Shown here: positions 1 through 5,662 of the stretch, one piece after another | Numbering within the stretch: position 1 is the stretch's first letter | Layout: the number at the start of each line of letters is the position of its first letter | Source of the DNA: FLUQ01 sp031548325 | Lineage (GTDB): Bacteria; Desulfobacterota; Desulfovibrionia; Desulfovibrionales; Desulfovibrionaceae | Length of the DNA stretch: 9,700 nt | Assembly: GCA_031548325.1 (NCBI GenBank) | Contig: JAVBRE010000012.1 | Span: 1 to 9,700, forward strand | Reading direction: 5' to 3' | Made by a program: the position numbers and the translations under genes | The notes under the pieces: generated by a model | What the model was told of the DNA's origin: nothing | The model's database searches: none | The model's input: the letters and a program-made list of their open reading frames with translations, nothing else

Positions 1-34
1 AAACGCCGGAGCGAGATATTCCGCTCCGGCGTTT
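1..34. terminator. Perfect 13-bp hairpin at left edge, probable terminator
   Basis: Arms AAACGCCGGAGCG (1-13) and CGCTCCGGCGTTT (22-34) pair perfectly around an 8-nt loop. On the plus strand the stem ends in TTT and a T-rich stretch follows at 45-49. On the minus strand it also ends in TTT at the window edge. It could end a rightward gene outside the window, or act in both directions. It is not needed for pssA, which has its own terminator at 143-168. The function is inferred from structure only. Confidence 0.6.
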
Positions 35-142
35 GATCCGTTGATTTTCTAGCGGCTGCTTAGCATGAAAATTTTGCGCCAAGGGCAAGGAAAGCGGCCT
101 TTTTTGCGGAGGGAGTGTACTTTTTTCATACTCGACCGGAGC

Positions 143-168
143 AAAAATGGCCGCTTGACGCGGCCATT
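143..168 (-). terminator. Rho-independent terminator of the psd-pssA operon
   Basis: Read on the minus strand, AATGGCCGC and GCGGCCATT form a perfect 9-bp stem (plus-strand arms 146-154 and 160-168) with a 5-nt loop. The stem runs straight into a T-run (plus-strand A at 143-147). It lies about 28 nt past the pssA stop codon. This is the classical layout of an intrinsic terminator for the leftward operon. Confidence 0.8.
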
Positions 169-195
169 GGACAAAAGGTTCGTGCTAAGCAGCCA

Positions 196-957
196 CTAGG
201 GTTGCTGTTGCGGGGTCTTGACCGCCAGACTGTGCGCCTTCGGCAGAAGCACAAAAGTGTAGACAAGGCCGGAGATAATATAGCCCATGAAAATGAGAAA
301 ACCGAGCAGCTTGGGCGCGGAAACGATAAACACGAAAAGCAGGATGGCGGTGACCATGGAACTGAAGGGATGCGCGGTGATAAACCCGTATTCCTTAAAA
401 GAGTTGTACCGGATCCGGCTGACCATGAGAAAACCCAGAAATATGGTCAGGCCCAAGGTGAAGCCGGGGACCAGCCCCTGCAAAAAGTTCGGCAGGTAGG
501 GCTGAAAAAAGACCAGGGTCGCCAGGGTGCAGCCCGCGGCCGGAATGGGCAGACCCACAAAAAATTTCTTGGACGCGCCGGCTATGCTGGCGCTGACGTT
601 GAAGCGGGCCAGACGCAACGCGCCGCAGACCGCGAAAAGAAAAGAGGCCGCGATGCCCAGGCGGCCGAAGCCGTGCAGCAGCCAGGCGTGGACCATAAAG
701 CCCGGCGCGACCCCAAAAGCCACGAGGTCGGCCAGAGAATCGTATTGCACCCCGAATTCGCTGGCCGTGTTGGTCAGCCGCGCGATCTTGCCGTCCAGCC
801 CGTCCATCAGGGCGCTGAACAAAATGGCCATGGCCGCGTCCTTGAAATCCCCCTGCGCGGACCAGAGCAGGGCCAGAAAACCCGCGAACAGGCTGGCCGT
901 AGTGAACAGGTTGGGCAAAATATACACACCCTTATGCACGGGGAGTTTACCTTCCAT
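196..957 (-). CDS. pssA: CDP-diacylglycerol--serine O-phosphatidyltransferase
   Basis: Integral inner-membrane enzyme that transfers the phosphatidyl group from CDP-diacylglycerol to L-serine, giving phosphatidylserine. The CDP-alcohol phosphotransferase signature DxxDGxxAR...G...D...D is complete: D52, D55, G56, A59, R60, G69, D73 and D77. These acidic residues bind the metal ions and do the catalysis in this family. The rest is mostly hydrophobic, with several membrane segments between about residues 14 and 240. The 253-residue length suits the type II (Bacillus-like) PssA. The ATG at 957 has GGAGG 4 nt upstream. It starts 42 nt after the psd stop on the same strand, so the enzyme and the one using its product are co-transcribed. 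A strong intrinsic terminator follows at 143-168. Confidence 0.95.
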   Translation of the reverse strand: MEGKLPVHKGVYILPNLFTTASLFAGFLALLWSAQGDFKDAAMAILFSALMDGLDGKIARLTNTASEFGVQYDSLADLVAFGVAPGFMVHAWLLHGFGRLGIAASFLFAVCGALRLARFNVSASIAGASKKFFVGLPIPAAGCTLATLVFFQPYLPNFLQGLVPGFTLGLTIFLGFLMVSRIRYNSFKEYGFITAHPFSSMVTAILLFVFIVSAPKLLGFLIFMGYIISGLVYTFVLLPKAHSLAVKTPQQQP

Positions 958-999
958 GAAACCTCCGGCGGGCGAATCGCCCGCTTATATGGCCTTGCG

Positions 1000-1659
1000 T
1001 CAGGACTTGTCCGCAGATTCGGTCCGCCGCCGGGCCAGCACGGTCTGTCCCGCGAACACGGCGTCGCCTATCTTCACGCTCACAGCATAGTCATCCGGCA
1101 AATACAGGTCAACACGCGAGCCGAAACGAATCAGGCCGAAACGCTCGCCCCGGCGCAGCGTGTCGCCTTCGTCCACGCGGCAGACGATGCGCCGCGCGAT
1201 GAGGCCTGCGATCTGCACCATACTGAACGAGCCGTCGCCGCCCTCGATGGCATAGGCGCAACGCTCGTTGTCCGTCGATGCCTTGTCCAGGGCCGCGTTG
1301 ACAAAAGCGCCGGGGTTATAGGCGATGGCTTTGACCGTGCCCGCCACGGGGCTTCTGTTCACATGCACGCTGAACACGTTCATGAAGATGCTGACGCAGG
1401 TGCGCGCGTCGCCGCTGAAAGGGTCGGGCATGGACTGAATCCTGACCACCTTGCCGTCGGCCGGGCTGACGGCAAGACCGGCCGCCGTGGGGGTCACCCG
1501 TTCGGGATCGCGAAAAAAATGCCCCGCGAACCAGGTCAACAGAAGAAAAATGACAGCCACCGGCCAGCACTTGATCAGCGCGAAAATAAAGGCCGTAAAG
1601 GCGCAGAGAAAAATGAAGGGCAGTCCTTCCGGGGCAATACCGACAGAGGGCTGGCGCAT
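1000..1659 (-). CDS. psd: Phosphatidylserine decarboxylase proenzyme (short, PSD-A type)
   Basis: Decarboxylates phosphatidylserine to phosphatidylethanolamine at the membrane. It is made as a proenzyme that cuts itself to form a pyruvoyl cofactor. The cleavage site is the Gly-Ser pair G180-S181 in RFGSRVDLYLP, with S181 becoming the pyruvoyl group. D68 (SPADGKV) and H99 (NVFSVHVNRSP) fit the conserved Asp and His of the family's autocleavage triad. Hydrophobic segments at about 13-29 and 32-45 anchor the N-terminus. I chose the ATG at 1659 (219 aa) because AGGAG lies just upstream; an extension to 1725 adds a 22-residue stretch with no family look. 219 aa is normal for the short PSD class. 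It is the first gene of the psd-pssA operon. Confidence 0.93.
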   Translation of the reverse strand: MRQPSVGIAPEGLPFIFLCAFTAFIFALIKCWPVAVIFLLLTWFAGHFFRDPERVTPTAAGLAVSPADGKVVRIQSMPDPFSGDARTCVSIFMNVFSVHVNRSPVAGTVKAIAYNPGAFVNAALDKASTDNERCAYAIEGGDGSFSMVQIAGLIARRIVCRVDEGDTLRRGERFGLIRFGSRVDLYLPDDYAVSVKIGDAVFAGQTVLARRRTESADKS

Positions 1660-1696
1660 GCGTGCTCCTGTATGCGTTTCAAGTTCGTGTTTCGCT

Positions 1697-1725
1697 CCTA
1701 TACACGCTTTGCCTCCGCACCGCAA
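1697..1725 (-). promoter_or_regulatory. Candidate sigma-70 promoter for psd-pssA
   Basis: On the minus strand TTGCGG (1725-1720) and TATAGG (1702-1697) are separated by exactly 17 nt, which leaves a leader of about 30 nt before the psd start. The match is 3/6 and 4/6 to consensus. Spacing and position are good but the boxes are weak, so this is tentative. Confidence 0.3.
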
Positions 1726-1756
1726 AGGCCTATTACGGCAACCTGAGCCGTCGCTC

Positions 1757-1785
1757 TTTTCAGGTTTTGCATACCGTGCTATATC
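1757..1785 (+). promoter_or_regulatory. Candidate sigma-70 promoter for the YdjM-like gene
   Basis: TTTTCA (1757-1762) and TATATC (1780-1785) are 17 nt apart, each 4/6 to consensus, and end 20 nt before the ATG at 1806. It lies in the 146-nt divergent region between psd and this gene. Tentative. Confidence 0.3.
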
Positions 1786-1805
1786 CCGCCGCCGAGGTAC
1801 TGGTT

Positions 1806-2867
1806 ATGGATTCCGTCACCCATCTCGTGGCCGGGGCCCTGACGCCCCTGGCTTTCAAAAATGCGCCCAAAACCCGCCTGATGACCGTTTTCGGCATCCT
1901 GTGCGGCGAGTTGCCCGATATCGACATCCTTGCGGGCCGCAGCCCGGAAGTGATCCTGTCCTTTCACCGGGGCATCACCCATGCCTTGATCATGCAACCT
2001 CTCTTCGCGCTGGTCATGGCCCTCATCTTTCACCGCGCCCTGCAAAAACGGGACGCGGCCGGCTCCTGGAGTTTCGGCAAAACCTGGGCCGTGGCTTTGA
2101 CGGCTCTTTGCATTCATCTTTTTCTGGACTGCATGACCACCTTCGGCACCCAGATTTTTCTGCCCTTTTCCGCCTACCGGGTGGCCCTGCCCGCCATGTA
2201 TATCATCGACCTGGCCCTGACCCTGCCCCTGATCGCCGTTTGGGTGGTCCTGCTGCGCAGAGGACGCGGACGCCGCCTTGCCCGGCTGGGCCTGGCCTGG
2301 GCCCTTTGCTACCCCCTGCTCTGCCTGGGGCTCAACTACGGCATGGCCGCGCACCTCTCCGCCCGCTACGCCCAGCCCGGCAATCCCCGGGGCATAACCC
2401 GCCTGCAGCTTTCGCCCGAACCCTTCAGCCCCCTGAACTGGAAAGTCGTGGCTGAAAGCGCCCCGAACGCAAGCCACCCCAGCGGGCAATACCTGATGGC
2501 CCGGTACGTTCCGTTTTTGAACAAAGGGCCCCTTGCCTTTGCCGCCTACGACAAGGCGGACCCCGCGCTGTGGCGAAGCCTGCGCCGCGCGGCGCCGCTT
2601 TTCGCCATGTATGCCGATTTCGCCGCCTTTCCCTTCCAGACCACGCGGCACAGCATGAGCGGCGGCAGCCTGATCACTTTTCGCGACCTGCGCTACGAAG
2701 CCACCCTGCCCGGACTGATGGCGGCCGTGGGACGCGCGGACGGACTTTTTCTGATGCAGGCGCGGCTGAACGCGGACGGCAGCCTGGCCGCGTACCGTTT
2801 TTTGCACCGGGGGCGTGAGGCGGCGGACACTCCCTGGCGGACGGCCGCGCCTTCGGGCAAAGGCTGA
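1806..2867 (+). CDS. YdjM/DUF457-type inner-membrane metal-dependent hydrolase-like protein
   Basis: 353-residue membrane protein of the YdjM (DUF457, PF04307) family, often labelled putative metal-dependent hydrolase. The His/Asp pattern typical of the family is present: H6 (DSVTHLVAG), E35-x2-D38-x-D40 (GELPDIDIL), H54 and H59 (HRGITHAL), then H104 and D108 (HLFLDCMTTFGTQ). These probably bind a metal. Membrane segments are visible near 60-76, 93-110, 128-152 and 163-184. A soluble C-terminal region of about 150 residues follows, for which I recognise no domain. The start is the ATG at 1806, where the family's N-terminal motif begins, with GAGG 8 nt upstream; the in-frame extension to 1662 crosses the divergent promoter region. 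The true substrate of this family is unknown to me. The next gene starts 2 nt after its stop, so the two are probably co-transcribed. Confidence 0.8.
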   Translation: MDSVTHLVAGALTPLAFKNAPKTRLMTVFGILCGELPDIDILAGRSPEVILSFHRGITHALIMQPLFALVMALIFHRALQKRDAAGSWSFGKTWAVALTALCIHLFLDCMTTFGTQIFLPFSAYRVALPAMYIIDLALTLPLIAVWVVLLRRGRGRRLARLGLAWALCYPLLCLGLNYGMAAHLSARYAQPGNPRGITRLQLSPEPFSPLNWKVVAESAPNASHPSGQYLMARYVPFLNKGPLAFAAYDKADPALWRSLRRAAPLFAMYADFAAFPFQTTRHSMSGGSLITFRDLRYEATLPGLMAAVGRADGLFLMQARLNADGSLAAYRFLHRGREAADTPWRTAAPSGKG

Positions 2868-2869
2868 AT

Positions 2870-3172
2870 GTGGAAAAAATCTCCGACAAACGCAGGGCGC
2901 GCAAACGCCGCCCGACCCCGCCCCTGCCCGCGCCGCGCTGGTCTGATTGCCTGTACCTGCGTCTGGCCAGAAGCGACGTGGGCATGTTTCGCTTTCTGCT
3001 TGAAGCGGAAGACAACCTTGGCTACATGACCGTGGTGGACCGCAGCGCCGCCGTGCTGCGGGTCGTTTTTTCTCCGCACCAACGCCGGGCTGTTTTGGCC
3101 TACCTCGAAAGCATGCGCGGCCTTGCGCCCTTCAGCCTGGCTTATGATCCCCCTCCCGCGGGTCCGGCCTGA
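2870..3172 (+). CDS. DUF4911 family protein
   Basis: 100-residue protein with a basic, proline-rich N-terminus (residues 7-24) and a compact domain from about 27 to 92. The body (CLYLRLARSDVGMFRFLLEA, then a GYMTVVDR segment and an LRVVFSPHQ segment) matches DUF4911 as I remember it from Desulfovibrio genomes. The function is unknown. The start is a GTG two nucleotides after the previous TGA, with AAAGG about 6 nt upstream. The ATG two bases earlier is in another frame and gives no matching protein. The near-overlap with the YdjM-like gene points to translational coupling. There is no signal peptide or membrane segment, so it is probably cytoplasmic. Confidence 0.75.
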   Translation: MEKISDKRRARKRRPTPPLPAPRWSDCLYLRLARSDVGMFRFLLEAEDNLGYMTVVDRSAAVLRVVFSPHQRRAVLAYLESMRGLAPFSLAYDPPPAGPA

Positions 3173-3257
3173 ACCGTTTCGACTTGCGTTCAGCCGGCGA
3201 TACGAGTATCCGATACTTTTACGGAAGAACCACAGGCGTTTTTTCCACGGAGTTTTC

Positions 3258-4226
3258 ATGCGTTTTTTTTCCGCTTTTTTGCTGCTCCTGCTTGTATCCG
3301 CCGCCCCCGTCCCGGCCGCGGAACAAAAACCCGCCGTGCCCGCCATTGCCGTGCCCGCCCTTGACGATGCCGCCCTTGAACAGTGGAACAGCAAAATTCA
3401 AATCTACGTCAAAGCCCTGAACGGCATGCAGAACCCCCGCACCGTGTTCAGCAGCTACATGGCCTGGGCCAAAGAAAAAGGCCCCACCGGCAAAGAAACA
3501 TCGCCGGGCGGCATTTCCGACGTGGCCCCGTACATGAAGAGCCTGGAGACGGCCGCCGAACAGAGCGACAAAATCTCGCTGAAGATCCCGCTCATGGACC
3601 TGGCTTTGCACGAACTGGCCGCCGCGGCCAAGGAAGTGGCGCCCGTGGCGTCCGAGGCCAACGGCTACTACCGCCGCAAGGACTATCTTGAAGACGGCAT
3701 GGCCAAGGGCAAGGAATTGCACCCGAAAATCGTGGCCGTCTTTACACGGCTGTTCGACGCGGCCGACCGCCTGAGCGCCATGTTGCGCCAGGTGAACCCC
3801 AAGGTGCAGAAGCAGGCGCTGGCCCAGGTCGAACGGAAATACGGCAAGAAATACTACTGGCAGCATAAGAATGTGATGATCGCGGCCGGGGATCTCGTCG
3901 ACGTGACGCCCACGTCCACGGGCGCGCCCCTGGACAAACCTGCCTTTGACACGGCCCTGAAGCAGTTTCTGGCGGCGGTGAAAGGCTTCGAGGACTATTA
4001 CAACGCCACGGGCGAAGAGGCCGTGCGCAAGGAAGTGCAGATGGGCTTCGCCCCCGGATCCTTTGACTCCTTCATCGGGTACGCGCGCGAGCTGGCGGCC
4101 AATGCGGACCACGGCGACAAGTCCGCGGCCCACAAATACGGCAATGCCCTTAAGTCTTTCATTCACAGCTACAACAGTCTGGTGGACAGTTCCAACCACG
4201 CCCGCTTTTACATGGAAAAGAAATAG
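3258..4226 (+). CDS. Secreted DUF3829 (YiiG-like) protein
   Basis: 322 residues with a clear type I signal peptide: charged start MRFF, a Leu-rich core, and cleavage likely after PVPAA, near residue 21. There is no lipobox Cys, so the mature protein is probably periplasmic and soluble. The rest is Ala/Lys-rich and helical, and ends with the YNxLVDSxN motif at about residues 305-313 that resembles the DUF3829 (PF12889, YiiG-like) C-terminus. The function is not known. The ATG at 3258 is backed by GGAG 5 nt upstream and by the signal peptide; the extension to 3123 overlaps the DUF4911 gene. A broken copy of its last ~27 codons lies at 5178-5285. Directly after its stop is a coiled-coil gene fragment (4232-4348) and then a terminator (4351-4381). 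Confidence 0.75.
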   Translation: MRFFSAFLLLLLVSAAPVPAAEQKPAVPAIAVPALDDAALEQWNSKIQIYVKALNGMQNPRTVFSSYMAWAKEKGPTGKETSPGGISDVAPYMKSLETAAEQSDKISLKIPLMDLALHELAAAAKEVAPVASEANGYYRRKDYLEDGMAKGKELHPKIVAVFTRLFDAADRLSAMLRQVNPKVQKQALAQVERKYGKKYYWQHKNVMIAAGDLVDVTPTSTGAPLDKPAFDTALKQFLAAVKGFEDYYNATGEEAVRKEVQMGFAPGSFDSFIGYARELAANADHGDKSAAHKYGNALKSFIHSYNSLVDSSNHARFYMEKK

Positions 4227-4231
4227 ACCGT

Positions 4232-4348
4232 AGCTAAAAGATCGCCTCGCTGCAGAAGCAAATCCGGCAGGTGCAGCAGTAACTCGTCAAAGCTCAGGAA
4301 AAACTGCAACAGGCCCAGGCGGAGCAGGGCAGCCAGCCCGGCGGCGAC
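4232..4348 (+). pseudogene. Fragment of a third FlxA-like coiled-coil gene
   Basis: This stretch aligns without gaps to 5942-6058 inside the coiled-coil gene at 5663. By hand count 100 of 117 bases match, including an exact 38-nt run (4281-4318 = 5991-6028). In the paralog's frame it reads ASLQKQIRQVQQ, a stop, then LVKAQEKLQQAQAEQG. Two codons have become stops: GAA to TAA at 4235 and CAA to TAA at 4280. There is no start, and the first 93 or so codons of the paralog are missing, so it cannot make the protein. It begins 5 nt after the DUF3829 stop and runs into the terminator at 4351. It is best explained as the remains of a duplicated gene with a deletion joining it to the DUF3829 gene. Confidence 0.9.
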
Positions 4349-4350
4349 AA

Positions 4351-4381
4351 GGCGGGCCATCACCGCCCGCCCTTTTCTTTT
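4351..4381 (+). terminator. Rho-independent terminator after the DUF3829 gene
   Basis: GGCGGGC (4351-4357) and GCCCGCC (4365-4371) form a perfect 7-bp GC stem with a 7-nt loop, followed by CTTTTCTTTT (4372-4381). It directly follows the coiled-coil gene fragment, so it may once have ended that gene and now ends the DUF3829 transcript. Confidence 0.85.
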
Positions 4382-4589
4382 CGACGCCTGCCTCGCCCTG
4401 TCAGGGCTACCGCATCTAATTTTGCCCCCTGAGGCCACGAAAAGAATTTAAGAATAAGATGCGCTCGCCCTGGCGCGACCGCCGAATTCTTGCCTTGCCC
4501 CGCAAAAAGACGTATGCGGTAAGCATGGACTAGTCTCGCTGGTCTTGCGGCTAAAAACGCCACTCTTTCCTCTTTCGCAAGGTAGGATA
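4382..4589 (+). other. Intergenic region upstream of the RcnB/CigR-like gene
   Basis: With the fragment and terminator before it, this completes a 363-nt stretch without an intact gene. It holds a short inverted repeat GCCCTG-T-CAGGGC (4394-4406) and a fairly AT-rich patch at 4440-4465. The gene downstream must have a promoter here, but I found only weak candidates, such as TTGCCT 17 nt before TATGCG near 4493-4521. No open reading frame here looks like a gene. Confidence 0.4.
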
Positions 4590-5060
4590 ATGATGTTGAA
4601 TATCACTCGTATAGCCCGCTGTCTGCTGGTGTTTGCGGCGGCTTTTTCCCTTGCCGGCATCCCGGCCGCAATGGCCGATCCGCCCCCGGGCAAAGGCTGG
4701 AACAAAGAATACAAAGGCAAGCCCGGCAAGAAAAACAAGGGCGGCAAAGACAAATACAAAGGCGGCGATGACGGCGCGGCCGTTCTCGTCACCGCAGGCA
4801 TCACGGTCTTGCAGGCCCGCGATATCGCCATGGGCCAGCACCTGACGGGGTACAAGCCGTTGCCGCCGGGCATCCGGAAAAATCTGGCCAGAGGCAAACC
4901 GCTGCCCCCCGGCATCGCAAAAAAAATGGCGCCATCGGGCATGCTCTATCATTTGCCCGTCCATCCCGGCTATGAATGGCGCATCATGGGCAGGGATCTC
5001 GTGCTGGTGGCGATCGCCACCGCCGTTATCGCCGACATATTGTCTGATGTGTTTGATTAA
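4590..5060 (+). CDS. Secreted RcnB/CigR-like protein
   Basis: 156 residues with a type I signal peptide (cleavage likely after AAMA, residue 29), so exported to the periplasm. The mature N-terminus is a strongly basic Gly/Lys-rich segment (34-58) rich in KGG and GKK. Next comes a helix-like stretch (62-85) and a tandem 14-residue repeat: KPLPPGIRKNLARG (89-102) and KPLPPGIAKKMAPS (103-116). The end, PGYEWRIMGRDLVLVAIAT at 126-144, resembles the RcnB domain (PF11776). The LPPGI repeat plus this tail is what is usually called the CigR (anti-virulence regulator) family. RcnB in E. coli is linked to nickel/cobalt homeostasis and CigR in Salmonella to virulence control; neither role can be assumed here. 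The ATG at 4590 has AAGG about 7 nt upstream. A TTG at 4545 would give a longer protein but has no clear ribosome site. Confidence 0.7.
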   Translation: MMLNITRIARCLLVFAAAFSLAGIPAAMADPPPGKGWNKEYKGKPGKKNKGGKDKYKGGDDGAAVLVTAGITVLQARDIAMGQHLTGYKPLPPGIRKNLARGKPLPPGIAKKMAPSGMLYHLPVHPGYEWRIMGRDLVLVAIATAVIADILSDVFD

Positions 5061-5167
5061 GAGCTTTTCACACTTGAAATGCTCGCAAGGATTTGTCTTC
5101 AAATCCTTGCCGCCAAATAGGCGCAGGTGAGCTTTGCTCGCCGTTAAGAGACTATTTAACGCGTTAA
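5061..5167 (+). other. Run of consecutive inverted repeats after the RcnB/CigR-like gene
   Basis: Starting on the base after the TAA stop, hairpins follow almost without gaps. They are 5061-5084 (10-nt arms, one mismatch), 5085-5110 (perfect 11 bp, arms GCAAGGATTTG and CAAATCCTTGC, loop TCTT), 5111-5123 (4 bp), 5126-5142 (7 bp with one G-T pair, loop TTT) and 5142-5161 (6 bp). The last overlaps the palindrome TTAACGCGTTAA at 5156-5167. No T-run follows the large stems. The region may end transcription, protect the 3' end of the mRNA, or belong to a structured RNA. The function is not known. Confidence 0.55.
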
Positions 5168-5177
5168 TTTCTTTAGA

Positions 5178-5285
5178 AAGTACGGCAACACCCTCAAGGA
5201 TTTCACCCGCCGTTACAACAATCTGGCAGACCACTTCAATCGTGCCCGCCTTTACGTCGCGAGAACAAGCCGGACGGGCGGCTGA
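5178..5285 (+). pseudogene. C-terminal remnant of a second DUF3829 gene
   Basis: From 5178 this frame reads KYGNTLKDF, TRRYNNLAD, HFNRARLY, ending at a TGA at 5283. Aligned without gaps to the end of the DUF3829 protein at 3258-4226 (residues 293-319), 15 of 27 residues are identical, including the Y-N-x-L-x-D and N-x-A-R-x-Y positions. Upstream the similarity stops at about 5175 and the frame closes at a TAA at 5157, so only the tail of the gene is left. No ribosome site or start serves it. Its tail is a little longer than that of the intact gene. It is a decayed paralog, in mirror position to the broken coiled-coil gene at 4232. Confidence 0.85.
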
Positions 5286-5314
5286 TTCACGGCGCGGCGA
5301 ATGGCGCCCGGCGC

Positions 5315-5341
5315 GAAAGCCCTGTTGACGAATGACGATAA
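5315..5341 (+). promoter_or_regulatory. Possible weak sigma-28 (FliA) promoter for the four-cysteine gene
   Basis: GAAAGCCC (5315-5322) and GACGATAA (5334-5341) are exactly 11 nt apart, the FliA spacing. Against TAAAGTTT-N11-GCCGATAA the match is 4/8 and 7/8. It ends 32 nt before the ATG at 5374. The -10 part is good and the -35 part poor, so this is a candidate supported mainly by the much better site at 5600. Confidence 0.4.
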
Positions 5342-5373
5342 GAAGACGAAAAAGAGTCAACAGGAGATTCGCC

Positions 5374-5571
5374 ATGAAACACGCGGAAGCCAACAAGTAC
5401 GCCTGCCCCATGACCATCGGCAAAGACAGGGAACAACCCTGCAGGGGAGGCGATTGCGCGGCCTGGCGCTGGGCCGAGCCCAAATGGGGCGACCGCGAGC
5501 AACGCCGGGGCTTTTGCGGCCTGGCCGGAGAAAGCCGCTATCCCCTGAACCCCGAGCATGAGCATCCGTAG
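5374..5571 (+). CDS. Small four-cysteine protein of unknown function
   Basis: 65 residues, starting at an ATG with AGGAG 7 nt upstream, which is the best reason to believe it is translated. Four cysteines are spaced C11-x11-C23-x4-C28-x19-C48. Conserved-looking surroundings are YACPMTIG, CRGGDCAAWRWAEPKWG and GFCGLAG. The spacing suggests a bound metal ion or a small Fe-S cluster, but this is inference; no known zinc-finger or ferredoxin pattern fits. There is no signal peptide, so the cysteines are probably in the reducing cytoplasm. I recall similar short CxGxxCAxWRW proteins as hypothetical genes in Desulfovibrio and phages, without a function. It lies between the DUF3829 remnant and the coiled-coil tandem, and is followed by hairpins and a sigma-28 promoter. 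Confidence 0.7.
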   Translation: MKHAEANKYACPMTIGKDREQPCRGGDCAAWRWAEPKWGDREQRRGFCGLAGESRYPLNPEHEHP

Positions 5572-5600
5572 CGCCTGACGGCGCAGGGCGAAAGCGCCCT
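5571..5600 (+). terminator. Two adjacent hairpins after the four-cysteine gene
   Basis: GCGCC-TGAC-GGCGC (5571-5584) begins at the last base of the stop codon. AGGGCG-AAAG-CGCCCT (5585-5600) follows with no gap. Both are perfect. There is no T-run after them, so intrinsic termination is unsure; they may slow polymerase or insulate the promoter that begins at 5600. Confidence 0.4.
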
Positions 5601-5626
5601 AAAGTCTATCGCTAAACCGCCGATAG
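5600..5626 (+). promoter_or_regulatory. Sigma-28 (FliA) flagellar promoter
   Basis: TAAAGTCT (5600-5607), an 11-nt spacer, then GCCGATAG (5619-5626). Against the enterobacterial FliA consensus TAAAGTTT-N11-GCCGATAA this is 14 of 16 with exact spacing. It faces the coiled-coil gene, ends 36 nt before its ATG, and no other gene lies between. A sigma-28 site here predicts expression with late flagellar genes, after hook completion releases FliA from FlgM. Confidence 0.85.
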
Positions 5627-5662
5627 GATAGGTGGACGACTCAGCATCCATCGGAGGTTTGT

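Noticed and set aside
115..1746. 543-codon frame on the plus strand across psd and pssA
   Set aside because: It lies opposite two enzymes with complete signatures, is rich in Arg/Gly/Gln as antisense frames in GC-rich DNA are, and has no family resemblance.
3198..3218. Possible FliA -10 boxes (GGCGATAC, TCCGATAC) before the DUF3829 gene
   Set aside because: No TAAAG-like -35 box lies 11 nt upstream of either.
3123..3257. Longer start for the DUF3829 gene
   Set aside because: It would overlap the DUF4911 gene and bury the signal peptide inside the protein; the ATG at 3258 has a good ribosome site.
3219..4199. 326-codon minus-strand frame
   Set aside because: Antisense of the DUF3829 gene; His/Val/Gly-rich low-information protein, no ribosome site.
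4551..5483. 310-codon minus-strand frame
   Set aside because: Crosses the RcnB/CigR-like gene, the hairpin run and the small gene; no domain, and the plus-strand genes have clear starts and signal sequences.
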